From: JBCAWW01 sp039024315
Lineage (GTDB): Bacteria; Bacteroidota; Bacteroidia; J057
Assembly: GCA_039024315.1 (NCBI GenBank)
Contig: JBCCQN010000184.1
Span: 1-16,629, forward strand
Length of the DNA stretch: 16,629 nucleotides
Reading direction: 5' to 3'
The notes under the pieces were generated by a model. It saw only the letters and a list, made by a program, of their open reading frames with translations, was not told the origin of the DNA and made no database searches. A program made the position numbers and the translations under genes. Shown here in pieces: positions 6,265 to 14,318 of the stretch; position 1 is the first letter of the stretch; each line of letters begins with the position of its first letter.

Positions 6265-9237
6265 ATGGAGATGCTTCTAAGCACTAAAGAGTCCCAGCAA
6301 AGCCCATTTAAATTCTTAGACTCCTACGAAAAGGAGGATAAAGACAAATTCTTTGGCCGCGATAAAGTGGTTGATGAGCTATATGAGCGTATTTTTGAGA
6401 CCAAGCTCATGCTCCTTTATGGCGCCAGTGGGGTTGGCAAAACCAGTATTATCCGCTGTGGCTTAGCCAATCGATTCAATCCGCCTCAATGGATGGATTT
6501 GTTCGTTCGCAAGCGCCAAAATATCAATGATACCCTTTACAATACTGTAGCAGATAAAATCAGAGAAGCAAAACCGGATGCGGAGATACCAGAAGATATT
6601 TTGGAGGCTCTCCAAATGCTGTATCTCTACAACTTTATTCCGGTTTATTTGATCTTTGATCAATTTGAAGAGCTTTTTATCTTCGGAGGCGAGGAGGAGC
6701 AGCGTGATTTTTTCCACTTCGTGGAACGCATCCTCAAATCTGATCTACCCGTAAAAATTTTGCTTTCGATGCGGGAAGAATACATTGCTTTTCTATCAGA
6801 TTTTGAACGTCAAGTCCCGAGTCTCTTTGAGCATCGTATTCGCGTAGAAAAAATGGTGCGTACCAACCTTACCGAGGTGATCGAAGGTACTGCTAAAGCT
6901 TATGGGATTGGTCTCTTAGAGCCTGAAAAAACGGCCGATGCCATCATTGACAACATCAATGATAAAAAGGGCGTTGACCTCACCAATCTACAGGTCTATC
7001 TTGACCGCCTCTATCGGACCGACCGCCAAAGAAATCCAGAAGCTCCGATGGTTCAGTTCGACCCAGAGCTGGTAAAACAAGTAGGAGAGCTTAAAGATGT
7101 ATTGGGAGACTTCCTAGATGAGCAATTGGGCATATTGGAAGGGGAATTAGGTAAGGAACAGATTCCCTTGGATGTACTCTTTTCGCTGGTAACGGATGAT
7201 GGTACCAAGCGTGCTCAGCTGCCAGCAACTATTGAGTCTTCCTTGGAACGCCGTAAATCCTATCAAGCTAAAGATGTCCAATATTGTATCCGTCGTTTTA
7301 TCGAAATGCGGATTTTCAAAGACTTGGAGGATGGCAATGTCGAACTGTCACACGACTCCCTAGCGGCAAAAATCTACGATAAAGTCTCCGTGGAGGATAA
7401 GACTTTAAGGCGCGTAGAGAAATTTATCGCCGATCGTTATTTGTTTTACCAAAATCGAGACGTATTACTCACCAAGGATGATGTTGATTATATCAATCCT
7501 TATTTGAGTAAAGTTGATATCAGTCCCGATCAAAGGGAGTTTATCCGGAAAAGTATTGCCGCCCTGACGAGAAGGAGACGACTTTTGTTAACGCTAGCTA
7601 CGGCAGTATTTCTGGCTATTTCTGGCCTCGCAGTTTACTCTCTATTTCAAAGAAATGCTGCGGTCGAGCAAGCAGCCATCGCTCTCCAAAATGCGGAAAG
7701 AGCTGAAAAAAATGCAGAACAAGCCCGTTTAAATGCAGAGGAAGCAGAGGCCCAGCGCCAAATTGCCATTGCCAAACAACAAGAAGCGGAACAGCAAACC
7801 TTGATTGCTCAAAATGCCCAAAATCTAGCTGAGGAAAGAAGGTTAGAAGCATTGAAGACCGCTGCCGCGGAACGCTTAGCCAAAGCCAAGGCCATCGAAG
7901 CTACCAATGCGGCCAATACTGCCCGTGCTGTCGCTGAAGATGCCAAAGATGCCGAGGCCTCGCAAAGAGCTAGAGCAGACTCTGCCCGTGCCATCGCTGA
8001 GCAAAAAGAAAGAGAAGCTCAACAGCTACTGATTGTTTCGGTAGCTCAGTCTTTGGCCGCCCGTTCTTTACAACTTGATGAGGCCCCTCTTAAAGCCAAG
8101 GTGGCACAGCAAGCGTATAATTTCAATGAAGATGCCAAAGGCAATCCTTATGATCGGACTATATACGAAGGACTTTATTATGCTGTAAAGGCTCTTGAAG
8201 GAGAGCGTTTCAATCAATTGAACGGCCATCGTAGCTCTGTGCAGGAAATGGCCTTCACCGCTAATCGTAAGCAACTCTTTAGCACTAGTAGCGATGGCAA
8301 TCTCTATAGATGGGATTGGACGGACGATATCGTCGATGGTACTAGAAGCCCAATCGAGGTGAATCGCGTCATCAAGCGCAGTCTGGCCATTAGCCCCGAT
8401 GGCAATACGATGGTCGCGGGTAGAGATGCCGCTCCTCACCTTCAACTTTATGATTTGCAGAGTGGAGCTGCTCCCCAAACGATTGACGGTTTTGATGCCT
8501 CTGTATTAGAAATCGTATTTTTGCCAGATGGTAGTGGATTTTTGGCTTTAACCGCCGATCAAAAAATACAACGTTATGACTTGGCCAGCCAAAGTTTAAG
8601 TCTTGTGGCAGAGCATGAGAGCCCATTGCGATCTATCGTGCTTAGGCCTGATGGCGAAGAGATTGCCGGTATCAGTATGGATGGCAAGCTTTTATTTTGG
8701 AACATTAATGGCCAGTTAGACCCCGATCCGCAGATCATAGTACCGAGTAGTAGTCGTTCTCTTTATTCGATTACCTACAATCATAAGGGAGACCGCTTCG
8801 CCGTAGGTGATGTCAATGGGGTGGTTTGGGTCTGGAATCCTTCTAACAATGAGCTAATCGCGCAATTGAGGGGGCACAGTGCCCGCATCAGCGACTTGGC
8901 CTTTAGCGATGATGATGACTACCTCGCGACCGCCAGCTACGATGGGAGTGTCCAAATGTGGGTAGTAGGAGAAGATAATTATGACAAACGCTTACCTATC
9001 ATCTTGAGGGACCACAATAGTTGGGTGATGTCTTTGGCCTTTAGCCCTGATGGCGAGAACCTATTGACCGGAGGGCGCGATGGACAGATAAAAATATGGC
9101 CCACTAAAACCGAAAAACTGGCAGCAGACGTTTGCGGCCGCCTTGATCAAAATTTTACCCAGAAGGAATGGGATTTATACGTAGGGGCTGAACTAGACCG
9201 CGTGCGCACCTGTGAAGATCTGCCATTGCCAAATTAA
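6265..9237 (+). CDS. STAND-family NTPase with membrane segment, coiled coil and seven-bladed WD40 propeller
   Basis: This protein has 990 residues. The NTPase (about 15-375) has Walker A GASGVGKTS (53-61, K59), Walker B VYLIFDQFEELF (127-138, D132), SMREEYIAFL (168-177) and the winged-helix signature ELSHDSLAAKI (360-370). This is the layout of the nSTAND1 group. Residues 437-440 are RRRR, followed by a membrane helix to about 461. An alanine/glutamate-rich coiled coil spans 462-590. Seven WD40 blades lie near 655-685, 703-731, 743-773, 784-814, 830-859, 871-901 and 917-947, a full propeller, and a short C-terminal tail ends at 990. STAND proteins use nucleotide-driven oligomerisation as a switch: the repeat domain senses and the NTPase recruits or activates an effector. 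By the positive-inside rule the NTPase is cytoplasmic and the propeller periplasmic. The adjacent CHAT peptidase is the natural effector, by inference. A start at 6271 is possible. Automatic annotation often names these proteins WD40 repeat or carbon-uptake proteins, which is misleading. Confidence 0.9.
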   Translation: MEMLLSTKESQQSPFKFLDSYEKEDKDKFFGRDKVVDELYERIFETKLMLLYGASGVGKTSIIRCGLANRFNPPQWMDLFVRKRQNINDTLYNTVADKIREAKPDAEIPEDILEALQMLYLYNFIPVYLIFDQFEELFIFGGEEEQRDFFHFVERILKSDLPVKILLSMREEYIAFLSDFERQVPSLFEHRIRVEKMVRTNLTEVIEGTAKAYGIGLLEPEKTADAIIDNINDKKGVDLTNLQVYLDRLYRTDRQRNPEAPMVQFDPELVKQVGELKDVLGDFLDEQLGILEGELGKEQIPLDVLFSLVTDDGTKRAQLPATIESSLERRKSYQAKDVQYCIRRFIEMRIFKDLEDGNVELSHDSLAAKIYDKVSVEDKTLRRVEKFIADRYLFYQNRDVLLTKDDVDYINPYLSKVDISPDQREFIRKSIAALTRRRRLLLTLATAVFLAISGLAVYSLFQRNAAVEQAAIALQNAERAEKNAEQARLNAEEAEAQRQIAIAKQQEAEQQTLIAQNAQNLAEERRLEALKTAAAERLAKAKAIEATNAANTARAVAEDAKDAEASQRARADSARAIAEQKEREAQQLLIVSVAQSLAARSLQLDEAPLKAKVAQQAYNFNEDAKGNPYDRTIYEGLYYAVKALEGERFNQLNGHRSSVQEMAFTANRKQLFSTSSDGNLYRWDWTDDIVDGTRSPIEVNRVIKRSLAISPDGNTMVAGRDAAPHLQLYDLQSGAAPQTIDGFDASVLEIVFLPDGSGFLALTADQKIQRYDLASQSLSLVAEHESPLRSIVLRPDGEEIAGISMDGKLLFWNINGQLDPDPQIIVPSSSRSLYSITYNHKGDRFAVGDVNGVVWVWNPSNNELIAQLRGHSARISDLAFSDDDDYLATASYDGSVQMWVVGEDNYDKRLPIILRDHNSWVMSLAFSPDGENLLTGGRDGQIKIWPTKTEKLAADVCGRLDQNFTQKEWDLYVGAELDRVRTCEDLPLPN

Positions 9238-9252
9238 GGGGGAAACACACAG

Positions 9253-9654
9253 ATGAAAAATATCTACCCATTGCGATTTGTCTTGTTTATGCTACTAGGC
9301 TTAGGACTTTCGCTCTCTTCAAGACTAGCTGCCCAAACGGCCTGTTCTCAACAGTTGGTATAGGCCCAAAGACAATTCGATGCTGGTCATCCAGAAAAGG
9401 CACTTTTGATACTCGAAGGCTGTATTACCTTGGGTGGTTTTACTGATTCTGAATTAGAACGGGCCTTACGCCTTACTACTATCATCCATTTGGCGGAGCA
9501 AGATGGCAAGGCGGAAGAAAGTATGATCCAATTATTAGAACTGAATCCCAATTTTGAGGTAGATACTACTTTTCGCTCTGATCCGGCAGATTTAGTCTAT
9601 TTGTATGAGGGAATCAGAACAAATCATTACAAATTCTACCTTTGCCCTCAATAA
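9253..9654 (+). pseudogene. Broken secreted repeat protein: amber stop and lost C-terminus
   Basis: The ATG at 9253 follows AGGGGG by about ten bases and lies 15 bases after the STAND stop. The first 36 codons give a clear signal peptide ending LAAQ, then a cysteine. Codon 37 (9361-9363) is TAG, and the same frame then continues for 96 codons without interruption to a TAA at 9652-9654. The later part has a helical TPR-like look (EKALLILEGCI, ELERALRLTTIIHLAEQD). It then runs NPNFEVD...DPADLVYLYEGIRT, a pattern I recall at the end of the helical domain of exported Bacteroidota proteins that go on into a barrel or other domain. Here it stops abruptly after RTN, giving an unrelated tail of about ten residues. 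The TAG could come from one base change (GAG to TAG). A sequencing error remains possible for the stop but would not explain the missing C-terminus. Confidence 0.75.
9612..9634. other. Probable deletion junction between two exported-protein genes
   Basis: Family-like sequence of the upstream protein ends at about 9622 in one frame. Beta-helix sequence begins at about 9617 in the next frame. A 6-base direct repeat ACAAAT occurs at 9619-9624 and 9629-9634, exactly at the switch, and could reflect short-homology recombination. The exact point cannot be fixed without homologues. Confidence 0.5.
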
Positions 9655-11862
9655 GGCAGTCGATGGGGGCGGCATAATATTTGGCTCATCTGGAAATGAT
9701 AGTGTGTTTTTTGCAGGCAATACGATTTTAAATAATCAAGCCGAAAATACCGGCGGTGGTCTTTTAAACGAGAACAATAATTCTTTGATAGAACTTGCAA
9801 ATAATCTTATTGATGGGAATCAAATTGTGGACTCCCAAGGAAATATTGGCCCCACATCGAACTTGGAAGGGAATGGACCCTTTACTTCTCTAGGCCACAA
9901 CTTCATCTCCAACGATCAGGCTAGTCTCATCGTTCCGAGCATCGGAGACCAAATTGGGGATGATCAACAACCCCTAGACCCCATGGTTAAGGCTTTAGAC
10001 TTTTACGGAGGCCCTCGCAATAGACTCCAATTAGATACCTTTGATATCGAATGGTTCCTTCCCACCTATGCCACAGAGGAAGGTAGCCCATTGCTTTATG
10101 CAGGACAAGCTCCTAATGAAACTAGCTTGAAAACTGATCAAAGGGGTTACAGCCGGCTGGTCGGCGGGGAGGATCAAAATATTGATATTGGCGCTTATGA
10201 ATCTCAGAGAAGCTTTGTTCAAACTTCGATTGAATCTCTCTGTACCGAAGATGATTTGTATAAAAGACTTCAGCGTATCGTACTCCAAGACAGTACTGGG
10301 GGAGGATTTGAGTATGGGCTAAGACAAACCCTTACTTTGAGTTTACCTGATGAGCTGATATTTAAGCTCGCTAGTAATCCCACGGTAGAATGCGCAGGAA
10401 GTGGCCTAACTAATTGCAGTTTAAGCTTTAATAGCAAAGACCTTACGATCCAGTTTGATCGGGGTTTTGATAGCACCCTCAACAGTATTAGCATCGTGGG
10501 ACTTGAAGTCAGAGCAGAGGATGAGATCGAACCCGATGATTATTTTTTGTTACGAACTGGAGGAGATGCCCAACTAAATAATCTCGCGGTAGAAGATAGC
10601 GTCATTTATTCCTTAATTTATGCTCTTCCTACCTTCCATATTGCCGATCAAGTTTATGACGATCCTTTTGAAGATGATGGTAGTTTTTGGCTCACTGATA
10701 GCGAAAATTCAATCTGGCAATATGGTGAACCTGCAGGACAAACCATCAATAGTGCTGCCAGTGGATCTGCTGCTTGGATGACCCTACTGGCTGACCAATA
10801 TCTTGCCAATGATACTTCATGGCTCGCCAGCCCTTGTTTTGACCTAAGGGGGGTCGAAACGCCTCTCATTACTTTCAATCGCTGGATTGATACTCAACCG
10901 GGACTGGACGGGCTTGTCTTTCAGCAAAGTACAGACCGAGGAGCCACTTGGAATACTGTCGGTGATAATCAACAAGTTGAAGGATTAGGTTGGTATAACT
11001 CCAATTCCATCGTGGCTAATCCTACGAATCAACAAGCCGGTCAACAATATGGCTGGACAGGACGAGAGGAAGCATGGAGCGAATCTCGCATTATCTTGTT
11101 GGGACAAGACCCTGATGATTTAGTCCGCTTTCGCTTTGCCTTTGCCAGTATTCCGGTAGTGGATCAATCAATTTCTAACGATGGCTTTGCATTTGATGAT
11201 TTTTTCGTTGGACAAGCGGGTCTTCGTAAGGTATTGGTCGAACAGTTTGTCGGTGAGGAAATTGAAGATAGTCCCAGTCAACTGGATACTCTTATCGCCG
11301 CAAATCAGTCCGTGATCCCGATCAAATATGTGATCGAAGGAGAAGAGCAGCGAGGAGATTTTATTGGTGCTGATGTTAGAGCCTTTCATTATGGCATCGC
11401 TGAATCAGGCTTTTCGGTCCTACAGGGCGAGCAGTATCTAGGGCCTACCACTGAACTAAGCGAATCAGATCTTATCCTAGCCTTGACTCGTAATCCTCGA
11501 ATGGTAATTGAAATAGATACCAGTGCTCAGCCTTCGGTTTTCATTAGACCCACTCGTCCTCTGCTCACGGAAGTTAATGTGTATTTTGCAATCATTGAAA
11601 GGCTTGAAAATCAGCAGCCTGTATTTAGAACTTTCCTGTATAGTCCTGCCGGTATCTCCTTTATTGAATGGGATGCCAATGAAACCTATGATTTCGACCC
11701 CACTTGGGATGACTCGCCTGTAGACCCCAGCATATTGTCCGAATATGAGAATGCTGAGCTTGTCGTATTTGTGCAGGACCGGATTAGTAAAGAAGTTTAT
11801 CAAGTAGAGACCAGTCCTTTATGGTCGGGCCTACTAGATCCAGAGGCGCTTCGGGAGGGCGG

Positions 11863-11877
11863 CTTCGCCGAACGCTT
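11863..11877 (+). repeat. Short structured repeat, copy D, inside a coding region
   Basis: CTTCGCCGAACGCTT matches the intergenic repeat core in 14 of 15 bases. With its flank it forms CGGC/GCCG around TTC. It encodes the GFAERL in the linker just before the sorting domain of the T9SS protein. A fixed domain linker is where an insertion would be tolerated, but the match is short enough that chance remains possible. Confidence 0.4.
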
Positions 11878-12153
11878 GGATCCAGTGCTTCGCATTTATC
11901 CTAATCCTGCCAATGATGAGCTAAATATAGACTTTGGGCAGGTGTTAGCCGACCATGCGCAAATTCGTTTACTAGATATGCAAGGACGCCCCGTACAAAA
12001 GCGTTCCTTAAACTCAGGCAAAGCGTTCTACAAAGTAGATCTGCAAAACCTAAGCTCTGGAATGTATTATCTCGAACTCTACAATACCGAAAAAAGCATT
12101 CATCGCCAGAAAATAGTGGTTCGCCATTAAGCAGACTTCCCTATCTTAAGGCT

Positions 12154-13821
12154 ATGAAAACTCACATTAGCCTACTCATACTATGCTTAGGGGCACTTTG
12201 CTCCTGCGCTCAAATCAGCACGTCTCAGGTCGAACAGATTGACAGCCTTTTTATCGATTGGAACCAGCCTAACTTTCCTGGTGGATCGGTAGCCATTGAA
12301 ATTGACGGTAAAGTTGTGTATAACAAAGCCTTTGGCCTGGCTAGCCTTGAATATCTAGTCCCCAATAATGTCGGGACCGTTTATAACATTGCCTCAGTTT
12401 CTAAGCAGTTTACCAGTATGGGGATTCTGCTCCTAGAGAAAGATGGAAAGCTGAAAGTAACAGACGATATCCGCAAGCATCTTCCGGATTTGCCTGATTT
12501 CGGTACTCCCATCACAATTGAGCATTTGATGCACCATACTAGCGGCCTTCGTAGCCTACACGCCATGCTAGAGATGGCAGGCTGGCGTTGGGATGATTCT
12601 CGTGATAATGATGATCTCTGGCGATTTATGCAGCGGCAAAAAGAGTTGAATTTCCCTCCCGGAGATGAGTATCTATACTGTAACACTGGCTACATATTGA
12701 TGGCTTTGATTATTGAGCGTATCACTGAAGAGTCCTTTAGAGACTTTATGAAGGACAGGATCTTCGAACCTCTCAACTTGCCCAATACTTACGTAGAGGA
12801 TGTTTACTACAGTGTTGTTCCAGGTAATGCGACTTCCTATTATGGTGCTGAGGCCAATGACTTTTCTCGTGCCGTCGAATACTGGGGGTATGTGGGTTCA
12901 GGTAATATTCATAGTACAACTGCAGATTTGCTCAATTGGCAGCAAAACTATTATCAGCCCGCCGATGGCTGGGAGGATTTGTTTGCCAAGATGGAAACCG
13001 AAGGAATCCTAAACAATGGCGATAGCACTCACTATGGATATGGGATTGGTATCAATGAATTTAATGGGAGAAAACTCGTTTCTCATAGCGGCGCTATCGG
13101 TGGTTTTCGTTCTGTGGCGACTACCTTTCCTGAGGCACAGACAAATATTGTTATCCTAAGCAATTTCTCTTCCTCTAATGTTGGCCGTAAGGCGCGTGAG
13201 ATCGCTGCAATCCTTTTTCCAGAAGAGCCCATTACGGAAGTGGAAACAGTCGCACCTGCGCTGGAGCCTATAGAGTTAAGTGCCAAACAAATGTCCCGCT
13301 TTGAAGGCTGGTACTGGACGGAGGAGTTTATGTTGGCCCGAAATGTCTATTTGCAAAATGATACTTTGTTTTTTGGCCGCCCCTCTGGGCAAAGGACGTC
13401 TATGATGATACCGATTGCAGAGAATTCTTTTTATTTAGCTGGGCGTGAGGACATTGTGTTGACCTTTGAGGGGAAAGGCAAAAACAAAGTCATGCAAATC
13501 CAAGAAGGGCAGTTTCATGCCAGCTATGAAATCTTTGAAATGCCAGAAATTGATGCCGCTTATTTAGCCCAGTACGCAGGTAATTATTATAGCGAAGAAT
13601 TAGACACTTATTACCAACTCTATGAGCGCGAAGGAGAGCTTTTTGTATATCACGCCCGTCATGGAGAGGCTCTTGTCTCAGTAGTCAAAGACAACGCGCT
13701 CAGGTCTGAAAACTGGGCGGTTCAGTTTATGCTTGTTCAGAGAGACGAGAAAGACAAAGTTGTAGGCTTACTTATCACCAACGGGCGGGTTCGTAATGCG
13801 CGCTTCAAGCGGGTTGAGTAA
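12154..13821 (+). CDS. Serine beta-lactamase-like hydrolase (class C / PBP4* family), probable lipoprotein
   Basis: This protein has 555 residues. The N-terminus MKTHISLLILCLGALCSC is a hydrophobic leader ending in a lipobox-like LCSC, so it is probably anchored through C18. Residues 30-345 are a complete serine-hydrolase domain of the beta-lactamase/transpeptidase fold. It has the nucleophile S81 in S-V-S-K84, the second motif Y175-C-N177, and H311-S-G313 in place of KTG, as in class C-like esterases and D-amino-acid peptidases. The roughly 180 C-terminal residues form a separate lipocalin-like or DUF3471-like domain often seen in this family. It could act on peptidoglycan peptides, esters or other small amides. 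True antibiotic resistance is not implied. It lies 23 bases after the T9SS frame, so co-transcription is possible. Its end overlaps the convergent deacylase gene by 17 bases. Confidence 0.88.
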   Translation: MKTHISLLILCLGALCSCAQISTSQVEQIDSLFIDWNQPNFPGGSVAIEIDGKVVYNKAFGLASLEYLVPNNVGTVYNIASVSKQFTSMGILLLEKDGKLKVTDDIRKHLPDLPDFGTPITIEHLMHHTSGLRSLHAMLEMAGWRWDDSRDNDDLWRFMQRQKELNFPPGDEYLYCNTGYILMALIIERITEESFRDFMKDRIFEPLNLPNTYVEDVYYSVVPGNATSYYGAEANDFSRAVEYWGYVGSGNIHSTTADLLNWQQNYYQPADGWEDLFAKMETEGILNNGDSTHYGYGIGINEFNGRKLVSHSGAIGGFRSVATTFPEAQTNIVILSNFSSSNVGRKAREIAAILFPEEPITEVETVAPALEPIELSAKQMSRFEGWYWTEEFMLARNVYLQNDTLFFGRPSGQRTSMMIPIAENSFYLAGREDIVLTFEGKGKNKVMQIQEGQFHASYEIFEMPEIDAAYLAQYAGNYYSEELDTYYQLYEREGELFVYHARHGEALVSVVKDNALRSENWAVQFMLVQRDEKDKVVGLLITNGRVRNARFKRVE

Positions 13822-14278
13822 ATTCTAAAATTTCTGGCTTGGCCAACTTGAGATAAGCGTTGACTGGCATAATTACAGAATCGGTGAGAGAGCCGGCATT
13901 GAAGGCGATCTTTTCATTGGCGAGGATCGATTGATCCACATAAAGGTCTAGTTCAAATATTGGCCTGCCAAAAGGGGGAACAGAGCCCGGCACGAGTCCG
14001 GTTCTTACTTTCAATTCGGAAGCGTTGGCAAAGCGTAGCTTTTTAGCGCCAAAATGCTTTTTGATAGCTTTTGAATTGAGCTTACGGGCTGCGCTCATGA
14101 CAAAGAGCGCAAATTGGTCATCAATTTTAAGCAAAAGGGCCTTACCACCCGTTTCGAGTGCTTCACCTCTAACTCTAGCAGAATCTTCTGAGGTAGGCGT
14201 CGGTACATGATGGAGACTTCGATAGCTCACCTTTTCTCGGTCGAGCCATGCGTGGATTTCTTGCAGGACTTTTTGCAT
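13805..14278 (-). CDS. YbaK/EbsC-type aminoacyl-tRNA deacylase
   Basis: This 157-residue cytoplasmic protein is of standard length for the stand-alone YbaK/ProX editing domain. Visible family marks are the lysine in GGKALLLK (K46), LVPGSVPPFG (95-104) with the GxxxP loop that shapes the pocket, and AFNAGSLTDSV (125-135). These enzymes hydrolyse mischarged tRNAs such as Cys-tRNA(Pro) or Ala-tRNA(Pro) in trans. Which substrate applies here cannot be told from the sequence. It lies 40 bases downstream of the large minus-strand gene and is probably co-transcribed with it. The convergent beta-lactamase-like gene overlaps its 3' end by 17 bases, and no terminator is visible between them. Confidence 0.88.
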   Translation of the reverse strand: MQKVLQEIHAWLDREKVSYRSLHHVPTPTSEDSARVRGEALETGGKALLLKIDDQFALFVMSAARKLNSKAIKKHFGAKKLRFANASELKVRTGLVPGSVPPFGRPIFELDLYVDQSILANEKIAFNAGSLTDSVIMPVNAYLKLAKPEILEFTQPA

Positions 14279-14318
14279 ACCCTAAGTATCGGAAGAATTT
14301 CTCAAAAGGGAAATCTTC

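Larger units (their letters stand above)
9605..12130 (+). pseudogene. T9SS cargo protein (beta-helix, jelly-roll-like region, sorting domain), N-terminally truncated
   Basis: The frame is open for 841 codons. Residues 10-75 have the repeat look of a right-handed beta-helix (STFALNKAVDGGG, NTGGGLLNENNN). About 135-200 match the choice-of-anchor type end, with TDQRGYSRL and QNIDIGAYES. Residues 355-535 look like a MAM/jelly-roll carbohydrate- or protein-binding domain (CFDLRG, STDRGATWN, FAFDDFFVG). Residues 763-841 are a T9SS type A sorting domain, starting YPNPANDELN and ending in a short basic tail. Such cargo needs a Sec signal peptide to reach the periplasm, and none is present. The first beta-helix coil starts right after the nominal ATG, which lies inside the preceding gene in another frame. 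I read this as the 3' part of a longer gene fused by deletion to the broken gene upstream. The rest of the frame is undamaged, so the event is probably recent. Confidence 0.72.

Noticed and set aside
6712..6729. Hairpin TTCCAC-TTC-GTGGAA followed by CGC inside the STAND gene, resembling the dispersed repeat
   Set aside because: The sequence encodes a segment that fits the normal alignment of the NTPase domain, so it is not an insertion, and the core matches too few bases.
7860..7880. GCGGAACGCTTAGCC in the coiled-coil coding region, matching part of the repeat core
   Set aside because: It lacks the TTC-loop stem and is explained by the codons for the alanine-rich AERLAKA segment.
7660..8040. 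Repetitive DNA in the coiled-coil region that might be a tandem repeat array
   Set aside because: The repetition is at the level of heptad alanine/glutamate-rich protein sequence; there is no exact DNA repeat unit or CRISPR-like spacing.
8068..8478. 136-codon antisense frame inside the WD40 region
   Set aside because: It lies wholly opposite an intact, well-supported coding sequence and has no domain of its own.
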